A stretch of 35,857 nucleotides of DNA from a virus, in the IMG/VR virus record IMGVR_UViG_3300048833_000084, positions 1 to 35,857 of that record, one strand, 5' to 3'. Below the pieces are notes generated by a model that did no database searches, was not told where the DNA came from, and saw only the letters and a program-made list of their open reading frames with translations. Position numbers and translations under genes: made by a program. Shown one piece after another: positions 19,368-28,025 of this stretch (position 1 is its first letter; the number at the start of each line of letters is the position of its first letter).

Positions 19368-20174
19368 ATGGACAAGCTCGCAGTTATTCTGCCGAGCAGA
19401 GGGTTAATGTTCAGTGAGACATTACAAGAATTGCTCAGAGAACTAAAGACCCTACCGTTTGAGTGGGAAATATATTGGGCGCACGAAGAATCGCTACCAG
19501 ACTGCTTTAATAAGCCAACTAATAGAGCATTAAAAGACCAGAACAACTTTGCATTTCTATTCGTGGAAGATGACATGATTATTCCTAAAGGGATACTTAT
19601 GGAGATGTTTGAAGAACGCTACCCAGTAGTAGCACTAGATTATCCGTTTAGGCAGAACGGCGACTCTACCTGTTTACATGACCCAGACGGTATGGCTTTC
19701 TGGACTGGTACTGGATTCCTGTTGGTAGCTCGCCAAGTATTAGAAAACTTCCAGAAACCTATCTGGCGCACCGATACTACTTATGAACAGTTTATAGATA
19801 CGGATACGCTACACTGGTGGCCACGAAAACTTACTAGAGTATTCTACGGATTACACGACCTGAGGTTCGGCCTAATATTACACTCACAAGAAATGCCAGT
19901 AAAACCAATGAATAGAACAGCTGGACAGAGGAAGTTGGTCAAGCTTGGTCAAACTGGCGTGAATGACGGCAAGCACGAAATAGAACTACTAACAGTAGTA
20001 GGTAGAGATGCTGTATCGGGAAAGGTAGATATGGAAAACATTGACTTGTTAAGAGGTGCATTAAATAGAGTTAAGTACGTCAAGTATTGGGAAGATATAC
20101 CGCCGTTTATCAGCTATGACGAGAACGAACAGCCATATCTCAATGATGGGCGAGATTTCAAGAGGGTAAGATGA
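19368..20174 (+). CDS. Glycosyltransferase-like protein (GT-A type)
   Basis: A 268-residue protein beginning LAVILPSRGLMFSETLQELL, a nucleotide-sugar-binding first strand. FLFVEDDMIIPKGILMEMF gives the DxD-like EDD motif that binds metal and sugar nucleotide. GMAFWTGTGFLLVARQVLE is the acceptor-side loop typical of phage glycosyltransferases. It is closely related in layout to the next gene (VEDDM, GTG.LL, GQRKLV.LG), so the pair arose by duplication. The likely role is adding sugar to a virion protein, cell-surface polymer or DNA base. Confidence 0.8.
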   Translation: MDKLAVILPSRGLMFSETLQELLRELKTLPFEWEIYWAHEESLPDCFNKPTNRALKDQNNFAFLFVEDDMIIPKGILMEMFEERYPVVALDYPFRQNGDSTCLHDPDGMAFWTGTGFLLVARQVLENFQKPIWRTDTTYEQFIDTDTLHWWPRKLTRVFYGLHDLRFGLILHSQEMPVKPMNRTAGQRKLVKLGQTGVNDGKHEIELLTVVGRDAVSGKVDMENIDLLRGALNRVKYVKYWEDIPPFISYDENEQPYLNDGRDFKRVR

Positions 20175-20983
20175 AAATTGGAGTTATATTCCCAAGTAGG
20201 GGACTAGTGTTCAGTAGAACCGCCCAAGAACTACTAGACAACTTAAAAGATTATGATTATGAGATATTCTTTGCACACGGCAAGCCAATACCAGAGTGCT
20301 TTGAATCACCACTACAAATAGCATTATTTGACGCCAACATCACCCACATCTGGATAGTAGAAGATGACATGGTGCTACCTAAAGACATACTCAAACAACT
20401 ACTAGCTGTGGATAAGGCTGTGGTTACTGCTGATTATCCAATAACTAAAGAGGGCAGAGGTTCTGTGTTCCGAGATGCAGATAAAAGAGTAATGTTCTGC
20501 GGAACTGGCTGTCTACTAATCAAGAGAGAGGTATTCAATGAACTCAAATCCCCCTACTTCAGAACCGACACCAAATGGAACGTCAAAAACTACGGTAAAT
20601 ACATCAAATTCACAGCCGTACATAACGAATCAGGTGATGGTTACGGCCTACACGATATTACCTTCTGTTTTGAACTATTAGGATTAAATATACCGATACA
20701 CGTTATCCCGACTAAGCTAGGACAACGCAAGCTAATAGCACTAGGTAAATCTGGCACTAACAATGGCGCCCACCAAATAGAGAAGTGGACAGATATAATC
20801 AAGGACAAGAGATTAAAAGAGATACAATCCTACCCAGTAGAAAAGTCTGGCGATTTAGTAGAAGTCAGGTCTGGTACTGAGATATTGAACGTATCTAAGG
20901 CTCACGCTGAAAAACTAATTAAGGCTGGCAAGGCTGAAGCTGTGCCTAAAAGAAAGTCCTATATAGACTGGGGCAAGAAATGA
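20171..20983 (+). CDS. Glycosyltransferase-like protein with C-terminal add-on
   Basis: A 270-residue paralog of the previous gene: IGVIFPSRGLVFSRTAQELL, IWIVEDDMVLPKDILKQLL, FCGTGCLLIKREVF, GQRKLIALGKSGTNNGAHQI. The EDD motif is kept. The last 55 residues (VEVRSGTEILNVSKAHAEKL, IKAGKAEAVPKRKSYI) form a small extra domain of the kind found in short phage structural and accessory proteins, absent from the neighbour. The gene overlaps the previous one by 4 nt. Separate substrate or acceptor specificity from the first copy is plausible. Confidence 0.78.
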   Translation: MKIGVIFPSRGLVFSRTAQELLDNLKDYDYEIFFAHGKPIPECFESPLQIALFDANITHIWIVEDDMVLPKDILKQLLAVDKAVVTADYPITKEGRGSVFRDADKRVMFCGTGCLLIKREVFNELKSPYFRTDTKWNVKNYGKYIKFTAVHNESGDGYGLHDITFCFELLGLNIPIHVIPTKLGQRKLIALGKSGTNNGAHQIEKWTDIIKDKRLKEIQSYPVEKSGDLVEVRSGTEILNVSKAHAEKLIKAGKAEAVPKRKSYIDWGKK

Positions 20984-21699
20984 AACTACTGATTTGTCTC
21001 ATCACTTTTAACAGGCTGAACTACACCAAGAAAACACTAGGGTACTTATGGGCTACTATGACCGAGCCTTACTTCATTATTGTAGTAGACAACAACTCTA
21101 CTGATGGCACCAAAGAATACTTACAGAACATATTAAACAGAGGCAAGATAGATGAAGTTATATTTAATGACGAAAACTACTATCCTGGCAAAGCCACTAA
21201 TATAGGTTGGACTGAGGGGCTTAAAAACTATGACGCCACACACCTAATGCGACTAGACAACGATATGGAACTAAGAGAGGGTTGGTATGATTCCGCTATA
21301 GGCTATTTTAAGGCTATTCCTGAGCTTGGACAGCTTGGACTGGACAATGAGGCCATTGAGGACCCTAGGGCCGCTCTAAGAGCCTTAGAAGTCAATGGGA
21401 AGACAGTCAACCCTTGGCCTGGTTGTGTTGGTGGTCCCTGTATAGTTAAGCGTAAGATTTGGGATGAGGGAGTTCGCTGGCCTGAGAGTAGATGGGATGA
21501 CGGTGAGAAATCTAAATTACAAGAGGACTCAAGATTCAGTCGCCTAATAATGGACAGAGGATACTACGTTGGACACATGACAGATAACCTAGCAAGAACC
21601 TTTGCTAATGAGAGTAATTGGTCCGATTACCCTAGTTACTACAAGAAAACTATGAGCGAGCGTGGTTACGACGACAGACTAGAAAAGGCAGGATTATGA
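20980..21699 (+). CDS. Family 2 glycosyltransferase
   Basis: A 239-residue GT2-type enzyme. CLITFNRLNYTKKTLGYL and FIIVVDNNSTDGTKEYL form the nucleotide-binding half, and THLMRLDNDMELREGWYDSA carries the DND metal motif. A Trp-rich loop (WPGCVGGPCIVKRKIW) follows, and QEDSRFSRLIMDRGYYV may hold the catalytic base. It overlaps its neighbours by 4 nt each side. It transfers sugar from a nucleotide donor; acceptor unknown. Confidence 0.88.
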   Translation: MKLLICLITFNRLNYTKKTLGYLWATMTEPYFIIVVDNNSTDGTKEYLQNILNRGKIDEVIFNDENYYPGKATNIGWTEGLKNYDATHLMRLDNDMELREGWYDSAIGYFKAIPELGQLGLDNEAIEDPRAALRALEVNGKTVNPWPGCVGGPCIVKRKIWDEGVRWPESRWDDGEKSKLQEDSRFSRLIMDRGYYVGHMTDNLARTFANESNWSDYPSYYKKTMSERGYDDRLEKAGL

Positions 21700-22352
21700 C
21701 AGGAGTAATACTAGCAGGGGGGAATGGAACCAGACTTCGCCCATTGACTAACGTGGCCAATAAACACCTATTGCCAGTATATGATAAGCCAATGATTTAC
21801 TACCCAATACAGACCTTAATAGACTATGGCTGTGATGAGATAGTAATAGTCTCTGGTGGTGAGAACATAGGTGGATTTGCTGAACTCTTAAAGGACGGCT
21901 CTGAGTGGGGCGTGAGATTTACATATAGAGTGCAGAACGGTGCTGATGGGGTAGCTGGTGCATTATTGTGCGCTGAAGGGCTAGTAGACGGCTCATTCCC
22001 AGTAATACTTGGGGATAACTACTTATCAGAGAGTCCAAAGAAATCATTTCAGCCCATGGTGTTCCTCAAGGAAGTAGAGGACCCAGAAAGATTCGGTGTC
22101 TACCAAGAAGGCCAAATAGTAGAGAAGCCCGCCAACCCAACCTCTAATAAAGCTGTTATAGGTTTCTATATATATGATGATGATGTATTCAATTATATAA
22201 GAACATTAAATCCATCAGATAGAGGGGAGCTAGAGATAACAGACGTTAATAACTGGTACTTGAAACAGGGGTGCAGAGCAGTAACTTATGATGGCTACTG
22301 GTCAGACATGGGGACATTTAATTCGTTAAGAGAGGTAGCTGCAAGACAATGA
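21696..22352 (+). CDS. Sugar-1-phosphate nucleotidyltransferase (RmlA-like)
   Basis: A 218-residue enzyme. The signature GGNGTRLRPLTNVANKHLLP (residues 8-27) binds the nucleotide; KPMIYYPIQTLIDYG, PVILGDNYLSES, GQIVEKPANPTSN and YDGYWSDMGT match glucose-1-phosphate thymidylyltransferase. It lacks about 70 residues of the usual 290, mainly the C-terminal helical part used for tetramer and allosteric control. It makes an activated NDP-sugar, supplying donors for the adjacent glycosyltransferases and dehydrogenase. The exact nucleotide and sugar are not decided. Confidence 0.9.
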   Translation: MTGVILAGGNGTRLRPLTNVANKHLLPVYDKPMIYYPIQTLIDYGCDEIVIVSGGENIGGFAELLKDGSEWGVRFTYRVQNGADGVAGALLCAEGLVDGSFPVILGDNYLSESPKKSFQPMVFLKEVEDPERFGVYQEGQIVEKPANPTSNKAVIGFYIYDDDVFNYIRTLNPSDRGELEITDVNNWYLKQGCRAVTYDGYWSDMGTFNSLREVAARQ

Positions 22353-23026
22353 TAAGTATTTTATTACCCAGCAGGGGCAGACCCGACAACATTGTGCGAC
22401 TCACTAATTCTATCTTTGAGACGGCTTCATACCCATCCGAAATAGAAATCATAATACGCCTAGATGAAGATGACCCAAAGCTAAACGAGTATATGGACAG
22501 CCCGCCCAAACAGACTACTTACTTTACAGGACCCAGAGTGGTGCTTAGTGAGTTATGGAACGAGTGCTACAAGAGGGCTAAAGGGGATATACTGATGCAC
22601 GCTGGAGATGATATAGTTTTCCGCACTAAAGAATGGGATAGAATACTTCAAGAAAAGTTTGATGAGTTTGAAGATAACATAGTATTTGTGTTTGGAGATG
22701 ACGGCTCACCCCATAATGGGACTTTTGGTACTCATGGTTTTATCCACAGGAAGTGGGCAGAGACAGTAGGATATTTCGTGCCACCTTATTTTAGCTCTGA
22801 TTATAACGACACTTGGTTAAATGAAGTAGCGCAGAAAATTAACCGCCATGTTCACATACCTATCCTAACCGAACATATGCACCCAGATTTTGGCAAGGGA
22901 CCACTAGACCAGACACACAAAGACAGAATAGTCCGCCATAAAAGAGATAATGTTGCGGAAATGTATAATAGCTTTCAATTAGAGAGAGCCGATAACGCAT
23001 CAAAACTAAGAAAGGAAATGAAATGA
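22349..23026 (+). CDS. Glycosyltransferase-like protein
   Basis: A 225-residue GT-A-like protein: ISILLPSRGRPDNIVRLTNS, IIIRLDEDDPKLNEYM, GDILMHAGDDIVFRTKEWD. GDD is the probable metal motif. The tail has several His (RHVHIPILTEHMHPDFGKG), reminiscent of phage glycosyltransferases that end HxHP. It overlaps the RmlA-like gene by ATGA. It shares the ILPSRG start with the two tandem enzymes but is more distant. Confidence 0.8.
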   Translation: MISILLPSRGRPDNIVRLTNSIFETASYPSEIEIIIRLDEDDPKLNEYMDSPPKQTTYFTGPRVVLSELWNECYKRAKGDILMHAGDDIVFRTKEWDRILQEKFDEFEDNIVFVFGDDGSPHNGTFGTHGFIHRKWAETVGYFVPPYFSSDYNDTWLNEVAQKINRHVHIPILTEHMHPDFGKGPLDQTHKDRIVRHKRDNVAEMYNSFQLERADNASKLRKEMK

Positions 23027-24237
23027 ACGTAGGTGTAGTTGGAATGGGAAAACTGGGTCTACCAGTGGCTTTAGCAATAGAGTCTAAGGGGCATGAGGTT
23101 ATGGGTTATGATATTAGCGACGCCCCATACGGATATATTGAGAGAGGAAGAATACCCTACCAAGAGGAGGGCTTACAGCCACTACTAGATAGCAACAACA
23201 TAGAGATGACTAAGGACTTGGGAAAGCTAGTTGCAGAGAACGATATTATATTTGTACCAGTCCAGACGCCACATCAACCAGAATACGAGGGAGTTACACC
23301 ACTACCAGAGACTAGAGATGATTTTGACTATGCCTTTATTGGGGCGGCGTTAGGAGCATTAGCTGGAGAGTGCGCCAAACTAGATGAGAAACGAACCATA
23401 GCAGTTATAAGCACTTGTCTGCCTGGAACTTATGAAAGACGCCTAAAAGAAATACTTAATGATAATATGGACTATGTTTATACTCCTCAGTTCATAGCTA
23501 TGGGAACTGTATTACAAGACTACTTGCATCCAGAGTTCAACCTAATTGGGGTTGAGAGTGAAACTGCCGCCGACCAACTAGAGGAGTTCTATAAAACAAT
23601 AAATGATGCGCCTGTTATACGAACCGACATAACTACTGCTGAAGGTATTAAGGTTTCTTATAATACATGGATAACCGCCAAAACAGTTATAGCTAATTTA
23701 TGGGGCGAGATAGCAGAAAAGACGGGTATGAACTTTGATGACATAAAAAGAGCTTGGGACGTATCTGATAGAAGGTTGTGGAGTCCTAGATATACTGATG
23801 CTGGTATGAGTGACGGAGGTGGATGCCACCCAAGAGACAATATCGCTATGAGCTGGCTGGCTGATGAGGTTGGATTATCTCACAACTTCTTTGAGGACTT
23901 AATGTACGCTAGAGAAGATTATGAGATGTGGCATGGTAATGTTGCTGCTGAATACGCTCAAATGAACGAACTACCCCTTGTAATACTGGGTAGAGCATTT
24001 AAGCCTGAGACAAATATAGAAACGGGTAGCCCATCTCGCCTAATGAGTTCGCTAACGCCAATAGAACACCTACACGTTGAGGATGTAGAAGAACTAGTCC
24101 CGGCCACCTATTTCATAGGAACTAGACACGACAGGTACAAGGACTATAAGTTTCCTGCTGGCTCAATCGTAATAGACCCCTTTGGAATAATCCCTGAACA
24201 AGAGGGTGTCGAGTTAGTAAAACTAGGTAGAAGATAG
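23023..24237 (+). CDS. UDP-glucose/GDP-mannose-type 6-dehydrogenase
   Basis: A 404-residue NAD-dependent nucleotide-sugar dehydrogenase. GVVGMGKLGLPVALAIESKG is the NAD-binding Rossmann motif; STCLPGTYERRL matches the STVxPGT block; EGIKVSYNTWITAKTV carries Lys210 and Asn214; GGGCHPRDN carries the catalytic Cys268. These enzymes oxidise C6 of an NDP-hexose to a uronic acid. A C-terminal NAD-binding region ends the protein. Paired with the RmlA-like enzyme, it suggests a modified, perhaps acidic, sugar. It overlaps the previous gene by 4 nt and ends the cassette. Confidence 0.9.
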   Translation: MNVGVVGMGKLGLPVALAIESKGHEVMGYDISDAPYGYIERGRIPYQEEGLQPLLDSNNIEMTKDLGKLVAENDIIFVPVQTPHQPEYEGVTPLPETRDDFDYAFIGAALGALAGECAKLDEKRTIAVISTCLPGTYERRLKEILNDNMDYVYTPQFIAMGTVLQDYLHPEFNLIGVESETAADQLEEFYKTINDAPVIRTDITTAEGIKVSYNTWITAKTVIANLWGEIAEKTGMNFDDIKRAWDVSDRRLWSPRYTDAGMSDGGGCHPRDNIAMSWLADEVGLSHNFFEDLMYAREDYEMWHGNVAAEYAQMNELPLVILGRAFKPETNIETGSPSRLMSSLTPIEHLHVEDVEELVPATYFIGTRHDRYKDYKFPAGSIVIDPFGIIPEQEGVELVKLGRR

Positions 24238-24238
24238 T

Positions 24239-24257
24239 ACAATAATAATAGACTGGG
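24239..24257 (+). promoter_or_regulatory. Late promoter B with ACTGGG leader
   Basis: TACAAT lies 8 nt before ACTGGG (24252-24257), which is 18 nt before the ATG at 24270. No clear -35 box. The leader reads ACTGGGTAATAGG, nearly the same as leader D. Confidence 0.55.
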
Positions 24258-24269
24258 TAATAGGCTAAT

Positions 24270-25181
24270 ATGGATAACGACAAGATACAAGCGTATAAAG
24301 ATAAGCAAAAAGCCGATTCCGAGAAACTTGAACACAAGCAAGAACTAGAACAGACCATTAACGCTACCAAAGATAGTGCTAATGCGATTATTAAAAGTAT
24401 TGCTGGAGAAGCACAGAGAACACGCCAACACACCCAGAATGTTAAGGTGGCGAATCCGAGCAAAGACTATACCAGTGATATAGCTGATGCAGTTAAGGCG
24501 ATTAAATCTGTTAAGCTAGAAAACAACATTGATTTCCAGCCTTTGATTATAGCCTTGAACGATGTCAAGAAGGAAGTATCTAAAGTTGCCAAAGACATCA
24601 AGATACCAGAGAACGAAAAAGTAGAAGAAGTATCTGTTAATAACCTAAAAGACTACACTTCTAAGATAGACGCCGTTATCAAGGCGGTACAGAGCATAGA
24701 GCTTTCACCACAGATTAACGTACAGTCACCGGAAGTAAATGTAAGCACCCCAGACATATCTAAAGAAATCGCCAAAATTACTAAAGCTATTAAAGATATA
24801 AAACTACCAGAACTACCAGAACAAGATGACACCGAACTACAAAATGCAGTCAAGGATGTAACTAACGCTATTAACGGTTTAGAGTTCCCGGTACCAAACT
24901 ATGTATTGCCGTTCAAAGATGAGAACGATGCGGCAGTACAGGTAAGGCTAACGAGTGGCGGTGCTGTACCCGTAGAAGCGACCCTAACCCCTACACCTAT
25001 CTTCGACATCAGAAACACAGAAGAAGATGCAACGTATAAATATTTTGGCTTTGAAGAACGTGGTGGCACTAACTGGCGTATTATGCGTAAGACTTTGGCA
25101 ACAAGTGCCTATCTATACGCTACTGGTACGTCAGACTATGCAACTAACTGGACTGGCAAGGCAGGTTTAACCTATGCGTAA
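24270..25181 (+). CDS. Virion protein with long coiled coil
   Basis: A 303-residue protein. Residues 1-200 are helical, with repeated VxxAIKxIxL units (SDIADAVKAIKSVKLEN, SKIDAVIKAVQSIELSP, SKEIAKITKAIKDIKLPE) about 45-60 residues apart, as in trimeric fibre or head-decoration stalks. The C-terminal 100 residues are beta-rich (AAVQVRLTSGGAVPVEATLT) and resemble the end of phage tail or neck proteins. It opens the tail module under promoter B. Role inferred from layout. Confidence 0.65.
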   Translation: MDNDKIQAYKDKQKADSEKLEHKQELEQTINATKDSANAIIKSIAGEAQRTRQHTQNVKVANPSKDYTSDIADAVKAIKSVKLENNIDFQPLIIALNDVKKEVSKVAKDIKIPENEKVEEVSVNNLKDYTSKIDAVIKAVQSIELSPQINVQSPEVNVSTPDISKEIAKITKAIKDIKLPELPEQDDTELQNAVKDVTNAINGLEFPVPNYVLPFKDENDAAVQVRLTSGGAVPVEATLTPTPIFDIRNTEEDATYKYFGFEERGGTNWRIMRKTLATSAYLYATGTSDYATNWTGKAGLTYA

Positions 25182-25202
25182 AATAATAATTAAGGAGAAA
25201 TA

Positions 25203-25610
25203 ATGTCAAAAGGAAATACAACAGAGAACGATTTTGTAGCATTCGTTTTCAACGCAACAGCTATGCCTTCATACGGCTCTAACCTATATGTATCACTACA
25301 TACAGCAGACCCAGGTGAAGCGGGCGACCAAACTACATCAGAAGCAACCTACACAGGCTATGCAAGAGTACTCGTATCAAGAGATGGTGCTGGCTGGACT
25401 GTATCAGGAAACGAAGCAGAAAACACAGCAGAGATAACCTTCCCGGAATGTACTGGTGGAACAAACACCATTACACACGTAGCAGTAGGCACAGCAGCTT
25501 CAGGTGCAGGTCAAATACTATACTCAGGAGCATTAACAGCTTCTATAGCAGTATCTAACCTCATAACACCTAGATTCCCTGCTGGCACACTAATAATGCA
25601 GGAGGACTAA
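25203..25610 (+). CDS. Phage virion structural protein
   Basis: A 135-residue beta-rich protein of a type common in phage structural modules: YGSNLYVSLHTADPGEAGD, ATYTGYARVLVSRDGAGWTV, NTITHVAVGTAASGAGQIL, GALTASIAVSN. These proteins are often annotated as tail-fibre or head-associated components, with no fixed role. AAGGAG precedes the ATG. It lies between a coiled-coil stalk and a tandem pair, all in one direction. Confidence 0.7.
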   Translation: MSKGNTTENDFVAFVFNATAMPSYGSNLYVSLHTADPGEAGDQTTSEATYTGYARVLVSRDGAGWTVSGNEAENTAEITFPECTGGTNTITHVAVGTAASGAGQILYSGALTASIAVSNLITPRFPAGTLIMQED

Positions 25611-25611
25611 C

Positions 25612-26232
25612 ATGGCTGAATCATATACCCAACTACCACCAAACTCTACAGGTAACAAAATTAGAACCAGAACTAAAGTTATTGGTGCAAACACCGTACA
25701 CGAACAAGCTGTATACCAAGCTGCACTTCCTACCTATTACGCTTTAGCAGATGCAACAGCTTTCGCAGCTAACAAACATCTTATTTCAATTCTAAACGCT
25801 ACTGGTTCAGGTAAAGTAGTATCTATTAAAAAGATGTTTATGATAAACACTCAACTTTCTTCCGTGACTGGTGTTGCAGTCCGAGCTGATGTTAAGCGTA
25901 TGACTGCTCACTCTGCTGGTACAGCAATAACTCCACAGTCTTGTGACAGCTTAAACGCTGCTTTACCTGCTGAAATTACCGTTAGAACAGGTGCAACCGT
26001 AACAGAAGGTGCATTACTCTTTCCATTGACTTTCACAAACGATGAAGCTGGTGCAACTCAGGCTTTTCCAAGTACTCAGTTAATGGCTGGATTAAACTGG
26101 ATGCCAGAAGGTGTTGAAACTCAAGAAACAAGATTACGACCTGGCGAAGGGCTAACGGTTAAGCAGATTACTTCTTCAACTGTCGGTCAATTTGCGTGGC
26201 TAATTGTCTTTACGGTAGATGACGAGGTATAG
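25612..26232 (+). CDS. Structural protein, tandem copy 1
   Basis: A 206-residue protein similar to its neighbour along its full length: shared MAESYTQL, PNSTGNKIR, TEGALLFPL, LNWMPEG and VKQIT blocks. It has a beta-sandwich-like pattern (ISILNATGSGKVVSIKKMF). Starts right after the previous stop with a GGAGG site. Tandem duplication of surface proteins is common in phages. Likely a head-fibre or tail-decoration protein. Confidence 0.7.
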   Translation: MAESYTQLPPNSTGNKIRTRTKVIGANTVHEQAVYQAALPTYYALADATAFAANKHLISILNATGSGKVVSIKKMFMINTQLSSVTGVAVRADVKRMTAHSAGTAITPQSCDSLNAALPAEITVRTGATVTEGALLFPLTFTNDEAGATQAFPSTQLMAGLNWMPEGVETQETRLRPGEGLTVKQITSSTVGQFAWLIVFTVDDEV

Positions 26233-26235
26233 ACT

Positions 26236-26853
26236 ATGGCTGAAAGCTATACTCAACTAAGTCCAAACTCAACAGGCAACAAGATACGAGAACGAGAACG
26301 TACTATTGGTGCTGATGATGTGAGAGAACAGGCAGTCTTTCAAAGTGCTAGACAATCTTATGTTGCTCTTGTAGCAGATAGTGTATTCGCTAACTCCAAA
26401 CAGCACTTCTCTATATTCAACGGCAGTGGTAGTGGTGTAATCGTTAGAGTGCAAAAACTCTACATTACTAATATGGTAGAAACTGCTGTCGCTGGTGGTA
26501 TAAGACGACTTGATGTGAAGAAGATAAGTGCTTGCTCATCTGGTACAGATATAACTCCCCTTAAACAAGACAGTACAAACGATGATTTGCCAGCTCAAGT
26601 GTTAGTCAAAACTACTGCAACTGTGACTGAGGGTGCAATATTGTTTCCGTTAGTATTCCCTGATGATGAAATGCTACTCACTCAGAACTCAATGTCACAA
26701 CAGCTATATTCAGGTATTAACTGGATACCAGAAGGCTTTGAACTACAAGAGTACACACTTAACGAAGACGAAGGAATTACTATTAAACAGATAACAAACT
26801 CAACTGCTGGTACAGTTAGTTGGATTGTAGTCTTTAGCGTGGAGGAAGCGTAA
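26236..26853 (+). CDS. Structural protein, tandem copy 2
   Basis: A 205-residue paralog of the previous gene (same order of motifs: MAESYTQLSPNSTGNKIR, FSIFNGSGSGVIVRVQKLY, TEGAILFPLVF, INWIPEGFELQE, IKQITNSTAG). By eye many positions are identical, but the outer loops differ, as expected after duplication and divergence. Four bases separate the two genes. It may be alternative or complementary to copy 1 in the virion. Confidence 0.7.
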   Translation: MAESYTQLSPNSTGNKIRERERTIGADDVREQAVFQSARQSYVALVADSVFANSKQHFSIFNGSGSGVIVRVQKLYITNMVETAVAGGIRRLDVKKISACSSGTDITPLKQDSTNDDLPAQVLVKTTATVTEGAILFPLVFPDDEMLLTQNSMSQQLYSGINWIPEGFELQEYTLNEDEGITIKQITNSTAGTVSWIVVFSVEEA

Positions 26854-27326
26854 TGCCACTTGCAACCTATTTCAATAATATGTGGTATGGCTCTGCTTCT
26901 GGTGCTACCTTTGGAGACGATAACGCTACGACTGTAGTTGCAGATATTCAGGGCTATGCTCAACCAGATAGTACAATTACTTCTACAGGAATTGTATTTG
27001 ACGCAGATGCTACAAGACTAGTAAACAGTCCTGCAACTATTGAATCAATAGGAATAATAGCAACAGCTTCACCAAAGATGAGAGCTAGACCTACTGCAAC
27101 CATATCTATAGGTTCACGACCAACAGCAGAAGATATTGCACAGGCTGTATGGGGTTCTGTCGCTGCTTCACTCAATACATCAGGCACAATGGGTGAGAAA
27201 CTTAACGGTGCTGGTAGTGCAGGTAATCCGTGGACTACTGATTTATCTAGCTACAACACAGCAAACACAGCAGGCAAGATACTACGAGACGCAGCAGATA
27301 GTGCTGAACTTGCGAGCATAAGATGA
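26853..27326 (+). CDS. Structural protein with VWG/GTMG C-terminal motif
   Basis: A 157-residue protein. The N-terminal half is beta-rich (ATTVVADIQGYAQPDSTI). The C-terminal part, AEDIAQAVWGSVAASLNTSG then TMGEKLNGAGSAGNPW, is a recurring tail motif of phage structural proteins. It shares one base with the previous stop. Position suggests a fibre or connector accessory. Confidence 0.65.
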   Translation: MPLATYFNNMWYGSASGATFGDDNATTVVADIQGYAQPDSTITSTGIVFDADATRLVNSPATIESIGIIATASPKMRARPTATISIGSRPTAEDIAQAVWGSVAASLNTSGTMGEKLNGAGSAGNPWTTDLSSYNTANTAGKILRDAADSAELASIR

Positions 27327-27336
27327 TATTTATGAT

Positions 27337-27355
27337 ATTATATAGACATACTGGG
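27337..27355 (+). promoter_or_regulatory. Late promoter C with ACTGGG leader
   Basis: TATTAT lies 8 nt before ACTGGG (27350-27355), which is 19 nt before the ATG at 27369. No convincing -35 box at 16-18 nt. The leader continues CGACAGGAACAAT. Confidence 0.55.
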
Positions 27356-27368
27356 CGACAGGAACAAT

Positions 27369-28025
27369 ATGGCTTACAACTTCGCCGACCTAAAGACAAA
27401 ACTCAAAAGCCAAGTAGGTGACGCAAACCTAGACGACACTCAGGCTGGTGATGCAATCAATGATGCTCAACAGGGTATCTTTAATATGTTTGACCTCACA
27501 CTTAACTCAGACACCCAAACCAATGCAGTAGCTACTGGTGCTAATACCCTTACGACAGCAGAACCATCAGACCTACAACGTATCTATGGCTTATATATAA
27601 CTTCACCACTAGGATACGCAAAAGACCTAACTGATTATTATATGTCACCTAAAGACTTTAGAACAATGCACCCTGATGCGGGTACTTACTCTGGTACATT
27701 GGGCGACTGGACTTACTTTACTAGCGTAGAGTTTGCTTACAACTCACCAGATGACCTAGTAGTTAAAATGGACTATATTAAATCAGTACCACTATTATCA
27801 GCAACTACAGACGTACCTACAATCCCAGAGGCATTTGGCGAACTACTAATGGTAGGCGCAAAGATTCGTATATTTGAGAACAAAGAGGACTTTGACTACG
27901 CCGGCCAATTCACTAACCGTTACGCTGACCTATTAGAGGCATTTATTACTAGATACGGTATGAGGCGAGTAGATAATCAGGTAGTAGTCTCTGGCTCAAT
28001 GGGTCGTACTCATAGGGGAAGATAA
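27369..28025 (+). CDS. Head-tail adaptor / tail tube A-like protein
   Basis: A 218-residue protein with a helical start (NFADLKTKLKSQVGDANLDD, AINDAQQGIFNMFDL) and a beta-rich middle. The layout and position, directly before the gp10-like protein, match P22 gp4/T7 gp11-type adaptors, which plug the portal and carry the tail. The C-terminal helix (EAFGELLMVGAKIRIFENKE) then a long helix (AGQFTNRYADLLEAFITRYG) fit the family. Similarity is at the level of pattern, so the call is moderate. Confidence 0.7.
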   Translation: MAYNFADLKTKLKSQVGDANLDDTQAGDAINDAQQGIFNMFDLTLNSDTQTNAVATGANTLTTAEPSDLQRIYGLYITSPLGYAKDLTDYYMSPKDFRTMHPDAGTYSGTLGDWTYFTSVEFAYNSPDDLVVKMDYIKSVPLLSATTDVPTIPEAFGELLMVGAKIRIFENKEDFDYAGQFTNRYADLLEAFITRYGMRRVDNQVVVSGSMGRTHRGR

